Source of the DNA: Strigamia acuminata
Taxonomy: Eukaryota; Arthropoda; Chilopoda; Geophilomorpha; Linotaeniidae
Length of the DNA: 64,000 bases
Assembly: GCA_949358305.1 (NCBI GenBank)
Contig: OX442315.1
Span: 36,606,427-36,670,426 of the forward strand
Direction: 5' to 3'
The notes under the pieces are model-generated. The model made no database searches. It was not told the origin of the DNA and worked only from the letters and a program-made list of their open reading frames with translations. Each line of letters opens with the position of its first letter. Positions within the stretch are counted from its first letter, which is position 1. Both the position numbers and the translations under genes were made by a program. Below are positions 1-11,141 of this stretch, piece by piece.

Positions 1-2963
1 ATACCAATTATTTTGTTCACATAATCTATGACGTAATGCTCACTCGTGGTGTTTATCTCGATTTTCTCAATTGGAAAAAATTTAGTGTCAATTTCAATAA
101 CCGGTGCATTGTTCAGATAGTTGGACACATGTTGTGACACATCAAACGTGCACAAAACAACAAGTTTGAGGTCTCTTCGCGATGGCAAAATCGATCTTAC
201 ATAGGCCAATATCATTTCAGTTGCTGGAGACTTCAACTGAACCTCATCTATTACGATGTGTGAATATCCATTTAATAAAGCATTTGAGAAACATTCATTC
301 AACAGCGTTCTGTCTGTAACAAACAAAATTCTCTTCTTGTGATCACGATTATGCAGTGCGTGACACACGGTCGATTCAGCAGCAATGCCCTTGGACAATC
401 GATCCATGACAAGAGACGCCAATTGCACGTGTGGTTGGACGCAGAGAATCTGGCTTTTCGAATCTGGTAACATCTGACGAATGTACTGAATCACTTGAGT
501 GGATTTTCCACTTCCCGGGTTTCCTGCTACGATTGTAACCGGATTACGTCCAACAGAAATGGTAATGCTGTTGCGGTAATTGTATATTGGTAATGCTTTC
601 GTCAAGTATTCACATTCAATAAGCATTTCTTCTAGCAATCGGCCATGCTGGTAGGATTTGTTAAGAATTGTTTTGGAGGCAATGATGAATTCATCTTTGA
701 TTGAATCCATTAGTCGAAGCTTGTTGTAGATCATCTTCAGTTCATCGTTCAGCAATGAATTGCTGCTTTGGAAAGCATCACCAGCTATCAAAGCATCCAG
801 TCTGAGTTTCAGTGTGCCATACTTGACTTCGTGCTCTTTCAAATAATAGTCTTTTGCTGCCTCCGCAGAATCAAAGCGTTTAGCCGATGTCGCTTCTTGA
901 ATATTGTCATCTTCACCCGTTGCACTTCTGATGATTTGGATGTCGTACAATTTAAGAGACTTCACTGAAACCAGCTGTTTTGCAACTTTTCTTGCCCGGC
1001 TAAGACTGGGACAAATCAAGGAGTAGCAATGCTTACTGTCTTTGCTGGATACCAAAGATAAATTTTCGAATACTTCAATTTCGTTGTTCAAAATTTTTCT
1101 CAATTCTGCCAAAGCGACTTTTACATCGATACAAAATGTTATCTTTGTCGAACAAGACACCGGTTCGTTTGGTACATTGCTTCCAGATTTTCCAATATCA
1201 AGATTTTCTGCTGAGCTCGCTTGAGGCTCGTTTAAGAACAGTCTAATGTTACTTCCCAAAAGATCAGCATTTTGTAATAATTCTACGGCGCGATTTGCAG
1301 CGGCTTTTGAGGAAAACACAACGGTCGCCTTTTTTGGTGGTAATGGTATATGTAGCACATTCCCACCATGAGAATTCATCAACTTGGCCAAACAAAACTT
1401 AATCCTTTTCACATCAATCCTCTGCGGTAAATTGACAACACTAACTGATGTTGGACCTGATTGAGCATATTGCTGATTTTCTGCAGCTCTACTATCACTA
1501 CCAGACAAAACTAGTTTAAGTTTCCATCCAAACACATCTTGATCCTGCAATGACTTCAGAGCAGCGTAAGCAGAAGATCGAGATGAAAACCGAATCGAAG
1601 CTTCTTTCGGTGGCGGAGTTATGCTCAGTACTTTTCCTCCAAACGAATGGACCAATTGATTCAAGCGGAATATAATTTTTATGTCATCTTTGACCTTTGG
1701 CAAATTCATTGCAGTTACCAACACTGCTTCATCCACATTCTGTTCCTTTCTTGTAGCACCTCCAGATGCAACTTCTTCCTGTTTAAACTCCGGTGTCATT
1801 TCTTCTTCTTCGGAGTCTTTACTTGACTTGGTCAAACAAAGTTTAATCTTGGATCCAAACACATCTGCATTTTGTAAGAAGGCTATGGCTCGGTTTGCAT
1901 CAGACTCCGTTGAAAACTTAACACCAGCTTGTTTTATTGGTATTGGGATATGCGAGACGCTTCCACCAAAAGGATCCACCAACTGTCCTAAGCGACTTTT
2001 TAATTTCTTCACATCTATCCGAGTTGGTAAATTCAGCACGGTTACCGACACCGAACTTGCGGTACTTTCTCTATTCGAACTTGCGGCACTTTCTCTATTC
2101 GGTACATCCAAAGAAAACTCCTCAAAGGAAATGCATTGATTGGCACAAATCTTGAGTGCTTCTTTGGTTCCCTTGTTGTGGATCAAGATCACTTCGAAAT
2201 GTCTTTTGTATCTCATTTCGCATATTTCTGGACTGAAGTCAATGTCCCCCGTGATTAAGACCACTTTGGTTCCAGGTATCTTGCTTTCGGAGAATTCGCG
2301 AATACTTCGTCTTAAGATTTCATCGGCGGCATTCTTTCCAGGACTAACATGTTCAATGGTTACTCCGACATCACGCAGATCTTTAGTTACTGCTGGTGAT
2401 TGGATTAATGCATTGCATACTACAATGAATTTATCCTGAGTGTATCCTTCGAAAAAAGTGTCGCGGAGCTTTTTTACAAAGTGCAAGACTGATTTTCCTT
2501 TTGGAATTGGGCAGTTTTCGATGTCCCAAAACAATCCAATTTTTAAATATTGATTTTTTGATTTTTTGGTCATAGTAGGCGAATCATCATCATCTTCCAT
2601 TGGCGAAAATGTAACTTTTTGTGACACGTTTTGAGACATGTTTTGAGACAGTCCACATGATAATGACATCTGTGACAATAGGGGACAATTGGAGTCATCT
2701 TCATCATCAGATAGTAAAGCTATAGAGGATGACATAGATGATTCATCGTCGCTTTCGCTATTTTCAGCTGAAGAATCGCTGATATTCCAATCTGCATCGA
2801 GTCGGTCTTGTTGGAACACATCGAATAATACTTCGGCTAGTTTGGAGCAAACTTTTTCTTTGTCCAAATTTCTTGTGTTTGGTTTAGTATCAGCAATGTT
2901 CGGTTTGTGTGCCCTACTCTTCATTGCACTTGGTAGTTCTCTTTTCTCTAATCTTTGAGCCAT
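1..2963 (-). CDS. NYN-RRM-RRM-RRM-DEAH helicase fusion protein (C-terminus beyond window)
   Basis: One uninterrupted frame of 987 codons runs from the ATG at 2961-2963 off the left edge. Residues 1-135 are acidic and Ser-rich. Residues about 139-280 form a MARF1-type NYN (PIN-like) ribonuclease domain: FWDIENCP, KNAADEILRR and TGDIDF carry the expected acidic residues. Three related RRMs of the MARF1 kind follow (about 306-380, 414-487, 507-575), each with a VxNLP-like RNP2 and an 'FGG.V..I' segment. After a charged linker comes a DEAH-type helicase core: Walker A GNPGSGKST near residue 815, motif Ia CVQPH, and motif II DEVQ near 904. Motif III, normally SAT, reads CTF. The family suggests cytoplasmic RNA binding, cleavage or remodelling; the combination is inferred to be one RNA-surveillance enzyme. 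The linker and core resemble plant DEAH11/12 helicases, which continue into an RBR ligase; whether this one does lies outside the window. A consensus splice acceptor (TTATTAG) abuts the ATG. Confidence 0.85.
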   Translation of the reverse strand, partial: MAQRLEKRELPSAMKSRAHKPNIADTKPNTRNLDKEKVCSKLAEVLFDVFQQDRLDADWNISDSSAENSESDDESSMSSSIALLSDDEDDSNCPLLSQMSLSCGLSQNMSQNVSQKVTFSPMEDDDDSPTMTKKSKNQYLKIGLFWDIENCPIPKGKSVLHFVKKLRDTFFEGYTQDKFIVVCNALIQSPAVTKDLRDVGVTIEHVSPGKNAADEILRRSIREFSESKIPGTKVVLITGDIDFSPEICEMRYKRHFEVILIHNKGTKEALKICANQCISFEEFSLDVPNRESAASSNRESTASSVSVTVLNLPTRIDVKKLKSRLGQLVDPFGGSVSHIPIPIKQAGVKFSTESDANRAIAFLQNADVFGSKIKLCLTKSSKDSEEEEMTPEFKQEEVASGGATRKEQNVDEAVLVTAMNLPKVKDDIKIIFRLNQLVHSFGGKVLSITPPPKEASIRFSSRSSAYAALKSLQDQDVFGWKLKLVLSGSDSRAAENQQYAQSGPTSVSVVNLPQRIDVKRIKFCLAKLMNSHGGNVLHIPLPPKKATVVFSSKAAANRAVELLQNADLLGSNIRLFLNEPQASSAENLDIGKSGSNVPNEPVSCSTKITFCIDVKVALAELRKILNNEIEVFENLSLVSSKDSKHCYSLICPSLSRARKVAKQLVSVKSLKLYDIQIIRSATGEDDNIQEATSAKRFDSAEAAKDYYLKEHEVKYGTLKLRLDALIAGDAFQSSNSLLNDELKMIYNKLRLMDSIKDEFIIASKTILNKSYQHGRLLEEMLIECEYLTKALPIYNYRNSITISVGRNPVTIVAGNPGSGKSTQVIQYIRQMLPDSKSQILCVQPHVQLASLVMDRLSKGIAAESTVCHALHNRDHKKRILFVTDRTLLNECFSNALLNGYSHIVIDEVQLKSPATEMILAYVRSILPSRRDLKLVVLCTFDVSQHVSNYLNNAPVIEIDTKFFPIEKIEINTTSEHYVIDYVNKIIG

Positions 2964-3262
2964 CTAATAAAAAATTACAAAATTTTCGATTCAGTAAAGA
3001 GATCAGACAAAAGCAAAATGTGCAGGCGCCAAATAACTTTCTGTCGTTTGCTGGAAGGGTCGGTACAAATTACCAGGGTCCAGGCACAGGGGTCAAACTA
3101 TTGCCTTGCTCATACTTAAATCACTTTTCTATATAACCACCCAACTTTTAGAAACTTCTGTTCACACTTATTCTAGTTTTCTACAACTCAGGACAAAATG
3201 GCGATAATTTTGCCTTCTGCAAACAGCATTTTTCAATATGCATACTTTTTTTTCTACAAGTT

Positions 3263-3525
3263 AGGGACCGTCCATAAATTACGTAATGCAAAATTTTGAA
3301 TTTTTAGACCCCCTCCCCCCTCGTAACAAATTCCCAAACCCCCACCCTCTAATTAAGTTACAAAACTGAAATTCTGCCCCCCCCCCCCAAATTTTCATAA
3401 AATTATACGGTATAAAAAATGATTATATTTTGATTATTCAATTTTTTACTTATTTGGAACGTAACAAAATTTGAAACCCCCTCCCCCCTCCCTTGGTGCG
3501 TTACGTAATTTATGGACGGCCCCTG
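3263..3525. mobile_element. MITE with 'CCGTCCATAAATTACGTAA' ends
   Basis: The two ends are inverted copies of a roughly 26-base sequence (GGGACCGTCCATAAATTACG at the left, its complement at the right). The interior is C-rich and AT-rich with no coding capacity. A second, more decayed member is at 31580-31913. Inferred to be a non-autonomous DNA transposon family; it sits in the first intron of the NYN-DEAH gene. Confidence 0.65.
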
Positions 3526-3719
3526 CAATAGGTCATCTTTACCTCTTGTTTCTGAAAAGAATCTTGAAACTTCCTAAATTCTTTTTCTGCTCTGTCCTTC
3601 GGGTCAAACAACAGTGGGTTAGCGTTTGGCTTCCCTTGTTCATTTTTTTCAAATCTGTCACTAAAAAAAAGCAATCTTGTCAAAAGTGACCAAAACTTGG
3701 ACGAGGAAGTGAATTTTAC

Positions 3720-3832
3720 CTGCGTACTGGAAAATCACGTTGAGGAGAATGACCAGAAGTTGTTTTGCTCCTTTGATTGTCTGAATCACTGTCCAAATGA
3801 CGACGTCTTTCATTCCAAGTTGACATCTCTGT
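3720..3832 (-). other. Candidate upstream exon of the NYN-DEAH gene
   Basis: On the minus strand an acceptor (TTTTTTAG) is followed by an ATG at 3824-3826, 35 hydrophilic codons and a good donor (CGCAG|GTAAAA) at 3719. If it splices to a minor acceptor at 2953 (CTCAAAG|A) the frame joins the main gene and adds 35 residues. If it splices to the stronger acceptor just before the 2963 ATG, this exon is 5' UTR. The 767-base intron holds a MITE. Confidence 0.4.
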
Positions 3833-6800
3833 TGTATCCGTCTAAATTCAATCTAAAAAATGTAACCAAATAATGTAACCAAATAATTTATTTATAATTT
3901 ATGAAACGAGAGTCGCATTTTGGTATGTAGTAGCAGGAAGTGTTATCCGATATCAGTTCGCAAACACATCCTGTGCAAATACTTGGAAACCAACAAATCA
4001 AATTTTTCCAACATTTTATATAAAGAGCAAAATAAAAAAAATCAGGTAATTTATTAATTGTAATTTTTTGCCAGAAAAAATTTGGTTGCAAGAATTTAGA
4101 GCAAACTTTGTCCTCAATTGGGGGAGAAAAATGTTTGTCTTTCCCCTATTCAGTGACCTTGTCCGTGGGGCCTCTAGGGGGGATATTTATCTTCAAAACC
4201 AAAGCAAACAAAAAGGTTTCTAAAAATATTATGATGACGATTAATGACAACAAAAAATATGATTCAACACAAATGTTACCACCTGACAAAATCTCATTAA
4301 ATTATCAAAATGAACTTTTACCAGGTGCAATAAGTGATAAAACAAGTAAGCAGCTAAACAAACCTGTCATCGTCACGATTCAGATAACAACAGCTTTTAT
4401 CACGAGTCCAAAATAATAAATTAAAATAAAAATGATTTACAGTATCGAGTTTATAAAAACGTGATGTAAAACAATTGGTAAACAAATGTGACGCTTCTGT
4501 AATAACAAGCCAGCCCGACTTAAGAATAAATAAGGACCTTGTATCGAGACTAAATGAAAGGGATTCCCCGTTTAACTAAGAACAAAAACAATTATTCATG
4601 CAACACGATTTCTATTAAATTTGTACAGTGAAGGAAGTGCATTCAACAATCCTCACAGCTGAGGATATTTATACACAATAAACTTTTTTTTCAATAAAAA
4701 AAAATATAAAGAACCTGTATATGTTGCGTAGTAGTACCGAACCAAATCAATACAAAACTGTTTTCGGTGGTCGAACCCAGCATATGCGTCTCCAATTGGC
4801 ACTACCGAAATATATCTAATTTGATATCTAATCAATTTAAGCACAGCAGGCACTTTGTTGTCATGGCAATTTTCGGCTTAGTTAAAACTGGACCCTCACT
4901 CGAAATGCTGGCAATTGAAACTGTGAGTAATTTCGTGTTTTGCCACTAGGTTAAATACCAGACATCAACAGGTGATAATACTTGTATACCCTTGTCTGCT
5001 ATACAAACTGAAAACGAGGCTACCGGGTACACTAGTGACGTATTAACATACAATTCTTGATAGAATGGAAAAAAAGTTCACTGTTTAGAATTATTTAGAA
5101 CTTGGAAGTGAATTTTTGATTAGAATGGTGAGAATTAAAGATGCAAAACTTAAAAAAAAAATAAAGTATAAAAATTCACATAAAAACCACCATTTTTGAA
5201 TAGGTATGTTTCAGGTGTCGTGTCAAGACGCGATTTTGTTAATTGCAAACCCGTCGTCGCGACGGCATCGCATGGGCGTGTGTCGGATATTGTTTTGCGT
5301 CGACCACGACAATTTTCGTGTCATGTTTGTATGTTGTAAAATTACACATTTATTCTTAAGTCAGTTTTTCCACTTTTTCTGACGTTTTACGACGGAAGAT
5401 ATGATTTGACAGTCTGTTGGCTACCACTACTATTTGTAGGTTGTCAACTGTGCTTAACGAAATCAAATCATCACTTTTGGCCAATGTCACTTTTAGCAAA
5501 TGTTGACCAGCTCTGCTTGAAAACAATGAAAAAAGCGCTTAATTCAAGTTACAGGTGACAATCTAGAAGCTCTATTTTCTATTTTTTTGGACTCTTTTCA
5601 TCTTAAAAATGTATTTTTGAAATTTTAAACCATATTTTTACATTTAATTTTGAAAGGTAAAACTTTGTGCAATCGCTCCTCACGCAATCCAAGCCTAAGC
5701 AGGCAATTTTGGGCACTGTAAAATGTCTGTCAACCCAATCCCATGTCGATTAAGTGTGACGTAGACCCAATGCATATGCCCAAGTCAAACCAGTGACCAA
5801 TTCAGAGCCGACGAAAGTGCGGGTAGCAAATTATTAGGCCTGGCGATGCAGACAGGTCCTGGGCCGATTGTTGATGTGCAGGTTTTTGTTTTTCTGGCTT
5901 AATAATATTGGGGGCCAACGACTCAATATCATGGAAAACCAAACGACTCAATATCATGGGGGCCAAACAACTCAATATTACTTCTTATGCTATGACATGC
6001 CAGCTCGGCATGACATGCCAACTCTTTATGCCAACTCTTTATGCCAGCTCTGATAATAATAAATAAAACAATCGTTACCGTACAACCTGTTATAGATGGG
6101 AAGATTTCTTCTAGTCAGTTCGAGGCTTATCTTCTTTGATGTGAGTTGTAATGTTAGCTGTCCCTTGCTGGGCAGTTCTTAGTTGTGGTTTTGAGCTATC
6201 TGGCCACTGCTGCTTTCTCCCTTTAGGTATGGGCGGGCAGTTCTCTGTTGTCGCGTGGGAGGCAGCCTCCAGGCTTGGCACCTCTCTCCAAAACGAAACA
6301 GCTATCAACTGGGAAACTGCCGTGTGTTGGTCAGCTACCGGACTTTGTGCAGGTTTCTTCCAGATGGTTGCGTTTTACTTCCAACCAACTGTGAGGCCTA
6401 GTTCAGCTTGCAAATAAACAACTCGTGAGGGGTTAAACAACAAGCACCAAGTTCTCCCTGAACACGAGTGTTTTTTTTAGTGTTCTCACTCAGTCTACCT
6501 TGTTGGCTCAGTGCTCGCCTCCTCACTTTTACTTCCACCACTCACAGTAGTTCTCTTCCAGGTCAAAAGACCATTTTCATAACCTTAATTCTATGACAGC
6601 TCTACTTTATCTGTGATGCCAATGTGGAATTCTTCCTCCAATCAGCTCCAGGTGCACTCAATCCCCCTCCTCTATATCCTCTTTCTGACAGTTCACCATC
6701 ATTTATTTATTCACCCCAACCACCAAGGTGCATTAAATTTTTCTCTGAAAACAATACAAGTTATCATCAAGAAAAGAGGAAGGAGACAGCCCAACCAGAA

Positions 6801-8106
6801 TTTCCATCCTCCATCAAACTCTCTATTATCCATATAGTATCCTTTCCGTTTTGTCGACAAAGTGTAACGTCGACAAAACGTACCCCCATGTGGGGTCAAC
6901 AAAACGATCCAACATTTGCACCCAGGCGCAACGCTTTGTCGACAAAACAAATGTCGACAAAATGAACGAAAAGTCGACGGCGTTGACTAAATGACATCCG
7001 CATTAAACTTGGCTTCTTTTTATTTCAACGTTTACCTTTTCTTCTTTTCTTATTGCCTTCAACTTCAATTGAGCCTATTCCAAGTCAAGTCATGCTTCTC
7101 GCTCTTCCCCCTCCCAGATATATCTCCTGGGCTATCTAGTCTCCCCCTTACTTCTAGTTCATTATATAACTCCAGGTGAGCATCTCTCATCTCTTCCCTC
7201 ACCCCTAGCATTACTGCTGCTGTACTAGTGAGTGTCTACCTTCTAATAACCCCTTTCTATCTTATTTCCTTTAAATAACCCTTACAGATTTCTTTGTTCT
7301 ATGTGACAGTTTCGCTGTTTTTTTTATTTTATTTTTCAATTTTAATGATCTGTCAGCAAAAAATCCGATTCTGTCTGTTTGAAAAAAGCCAATTCACTCA
7401 TTTTATGTCAAAAACAGCCGCACCTGTATTTGTGGATTCCCATTTTAAAGTTTATTCTTTTCACTTCTGATAAGCCATGGAGCCCCAAAGGCCCCTTGAA
7501 AATTTTGGCTTGGTTTAGTGTTTTAATTAAAAATCCACACAACTTCTATGATAAAGCTACACTTACCGGTATGTTTTGATTTTGTGATGACACTTCCTCG
7601 AGTGTTAGTGATTATGGCCTTGAAACTCACCAAAACATTTCATTATCCCTCTGTCAATGCATGGTTTAGTCTCTATTCGAGCTATATATTTGTAATACTA
7701 ATAAAATTAATTTAAACCATTTAAAATCATATTTACGTATGATTTCAAGTGGTTGGGCCAACCATTATTGCTAGTATTTTGAAAATGAATGCAACCGCAC
7801 TAAAACACAATTGTAAACACAAATGTAAATCCGGAAAACACAATTAAAACACAATCTTAAAATATAAATACTTAGGAAAAAACGTTTTGAATGCAGCTAC
7901 TACATTGTAGTATTGGAATAAATTTTTAAAACGATTTTTGCATCACAGAGCAAGATTTTAATAATATTTATTAACAAATATAGGATTATCAAATATTTTG
8001 CCTCTTAAAGGTCTCTCGTTCATTTCCATATTTACACAACTTTACATTAAGTTAGGAAATGCGCACAACACACAGTCATTGCAGGTCTGCAATGTACAAA
8101 AGAAAC
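3833..8106. other. 4.3-kb stretch with no supported gene
   Basis: I see no exon with family similarity here. Small features: short direct repeats of a CGACTCAATATCATGG-like unit (5925-5975) and of ATGACATGCCAGCTC-like units (5993-6052); a cluster of GTCGACAAA-type palindromic motifs at 6852-6985, probably a decayed mobile element; and CT-rich low-complexity DNA at about 6990-7260. An AATAAA on the minus strand near 7970 may end the SLC35D transcript. Confidence 0.5.
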
Positions 8107-11100
8107 TTAAACTTCCATTTTGCTTTTGGTTTCCAAAATTGGATCTAAACTGTCCGAATGAGAGATACCCGCACTAGTTTTCGTCTTAATCCGCTCTTCT
8201 GATTCAGTGAAGGTTATGAGGGAGTAGACAAGACTTCCTATAACACTACAAAGAAAGAAAATAGTCATTTCCTAAACCTGCATTCACTTAGCATTGGTTT
8301 CTAAGCTAAACAAACAGCGTACCATATCCATATTTCTCGAATTAAAAGAGCACGGCATGGTTTAAATGTTTCATTGTAGAGTTTAGATGGCTTGTGTTTC
8401 TAATTCCGCGGTGTTACTATTGTTTCAACCATGTTTTAGGTGAAAAACTGAATACTCATTTTCACTAGAATGTACAAAAATGTTATTACGGACATGTTGG
8501 TTTGTTTGCTTCGTGCTTTATTGTGCGATATTTGTAGAAGTAGTGTGCGTGAACGCAAGTCTCGTTCGTGTTGGTAGTCAACCGACGAATTTAAGTGGGA
8601 GCTTTTACATTTGCCGTGCATATAATTCGATAAATACGGAATGTTGAAATGGACAACATTTAGAGAGAAAAAAATCAATTTTTAAGCATTTTTGTTGGGC
8701 ACCAAACTGTTTTGTTGGGCACAAGATTAATTTTATAGACACAAAATTAATTTTTTAGGCACAAAATTAATTTCTTAGGCACAAAATTATTTTTTTAGGC
8801 ACAAAATTAGTTTTTTTAGGCACAAAATTATTTTTTTAGGCACAAAATTAATTATTTGGACACAAAATTAATTTTTTTGGGCACAAAATTAATTTTTTTG
8901 GCACCAAATTAATCTTTTGGGCACAAAAATAATCTTTTGGGCACAAAAATAATCTTTTGGGCACAAAATTAATTTTTCAGGCTTAGAAGAATGCAACTGA
9001 AACTGATGCAAAAATAGATCTTCCAGTATTTATGCACAAAAATTGATTTTTAAATAAAATAAAAGGTGCGTGTGTTAGTTGCAAAACAAGATGTAAAGAT
9101 ACCATTCTTATTATTGTTTTAAAAGGTTCTTTCTTTATCCTTGATCGTTTTTTACGATCTAAATATCTTACCTTATGCTTAATCCTAAAAAATTTGCCGC
9201 AGAGAAAATATAGTCACCGCCGATAAACATTCCGATATACGTAATAAAAATATTCTGCAAATCAAATTACACCAATTTAATCAATATTAAATTTTGAACT
9301 CGTAATAAAACTCACCTTTAAACAACCAACTATTGTCGTCGTTAAAGCGGAATTAAAAGACGTGCAAAGAATGGTAGAAAATGTCAGAATAAATCCCATA
9401 ACACAAGACAGAAAAAACTGAACCAAAAACTGTACATTCGACCACGCACTGAAATTCATAACCTAAGAAATTTAAAAAAAAAAATTTAAAAAAAACTAAA
9501 AATTAAGAAATAAATATGTCACCTGAGTCATTTCGCCAGAATACCAACATATCAGACTACTGGGAATGATTGCAAACGCACAATTATAAAACATTAAACC
9601 ATATTTTCCTAATTCTTTGGATTCTAATTTCTTCTTCATATAAACTCCATTAGCGGCAGTGAAAAAATCATTTGACAGAACAAATACATAACCGGTCAGA
9701 TCGAACGCCAAATCATTTCTGCCACCCAAAAAAAAGATTAATATCATCCAACACAAATATTTATATATCGAATTCTTCATAAAGGTCAAGGGAAATGAAA
9801 TCATATACTGCACATCTCGTACAATGATGTCACTGACCTTGATGTTCATTTATAACTCAAAATCAATACTTACACAGCTGCAATTACAGCTCCGAGAACC
9901 ATGGCACCAACAGTTACTTTGACTGGCACTGATTGATCAATTCTAATTTGGAAACAAATAATTATTTTATTTTATTTATTTCACCTTTGCACGTTTAAAT
10001 TTTAACTCCCATCTCACAATATTTTTTATAGATTTGGATTTTAATACAACTGACAATTTTTATCATTGAAATCAAAACAGTATAAATACGGCCCTTTGCA
10101 AAGCCCTTTTTGGGGCCCTAATTGAAAATATATTCCCAAAAATTTATTTTAAATAATTTTTTTTTGGAATTCGGGGCGAGCTGCTAGAACTAATAAATGG
10201 GTTCCATTTATTAGTACACTATTTTCCCTTATTTTTACACTAAAAAAATAAATTTTACACGACCCCGCCTTCTATTTTCTACCTAACCTAACCTAACCTA
10301 ACCTAAACCAGTCCTTGATGTGTATGAATTTATTTAGTGTAGAAATAAGGGAAAATAGTGTACAAATAATTTAATTCCGTAATAAACCCGCGCCTAACGC
10401 CACAGAATTTATGGTAAGTTATTATTTATTTTTTTACTTAAGGATGTAAACTTCGGCAATCAAAGTCATCAGAATTGAAAACCTCCGAAGAACCGTAAAC
10501 ATAGGCAAACTACGTAATAAAAGAATAAAAAAAATAACAATTATGAATGGGTGATAAAAATGTAACAACTCAATAAACTGCACCTGAGTTGCTTGGTTCC
10601 ACCCAAGCCACAAACTAAATTTCCTAAGTAAAGAAAAGGCAGTGGAAAAATCTAAAAATAAAATTATAAAATTATAAAAACAAAAAAAAATTATTTTGGA
10701 AAAAAATGAATAAATGGGAACAACCTTTTTAATGATATCTACATTAGCATCTGGAAAGGAAATGTATCTGCATTTTTTTCCAATTGATAGAATTAAAATT
10801 GTGACCAGCATCTAAAAATAAAATATTTTAATTTCTTAATTTTGAGAAAAAAAATTATCAAAAATGGTGTCCATACTTGACCAATTCCTAGGAACTGTAT
10901 AGAAGGGAACCTGGAAATAAGATTTCATGTTAAAACAATAAATTTGAGCAGACGAATTTCACGAGTAACAATATTTCATTTCGTTGTTTACTTACTGGTG
11001 ACTTGTCAGAACCGTTTTGTTAATCACAACAATCATGAACGACGAGACTCCATAGAAAACTGCCGATAAAATTTTCTGGCACACTAAAGAACGTCTAGCT

Positions 11101-11141
11101 GTCCTTTTATCAACACTCATTGCTCCCTTCACATCCTCCAT
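8107..11141 (-). CDS. SLC35D: SLC35D-family nucleotide-sugar transporter
   Basis: Ten exons in consistent phase: 10996-11141, 10877-10910, 10725-10811, 10584-10651, 10438-10509, 9874-9942, 9523-9718, 9316-9462, 9172-9254, 8107-8245. They give 346 residues, the usual size for this Golgi/ER antiporter of UDP-sugars (UDP-glucuronate, UDP-GalNAc or UDP-GlcNAc in characterised relatives; Drosophila fringe connection). Family landmarks: [12 protein letters not shown] in exon 5, [10 protein letters not shown] and [19 protein letters not shown] in exon 7, [11 protein letters not shown] in exon 8, and [13 protein letters not shown] in exon 9. Most of the chain is hydrophobic, as expected for about ten membrane segments; both ends are short and polar. 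The start is the ATG at 11139-11141, just before the conserved first helix. The donor of exon 3 (AAG|GTTGTT) is unusual. Introns contain a minisatellite (8690-8990) and a MITE (10214-10363). Exact substrate cannot be told. Confidence 0.93.
8690..8990. repeat. Minisatellite, about 20-base unit, in the last SLC35D intron
   Basis: About 14 imperfect tandem copies of a unit containing GGCACAAAATTAAT followed by a T-run. Copies vary slightly in T-run length. No coding capacity. Confidence 0.85.
10214..10363. mobile_element. 150-bp MITE carrying a (TTAGG)n tract
   Basis: The ends are near-perfect inverted repeats of about 31 bases (GTACACTATTTTCCCTTAT...). The centre, at 10282-10305, holds a four-unit CCTAA tract, the complement of the arthropod telomere repeat. 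It lies in the intron between SLC35D exons 5 and 6. Confidence 0.7.

Noticed and set aside
8690-8990. CRISPR-like array
   Set aside because: Repeats are directly adjacent with no unique spacers, and the DNA is eukaryotic; same for the other arrays.
10282-10305. Telomere or chromosome end
   Set aside because: Only four CCTAA units, inside a small inverted-repeat element within an intron.
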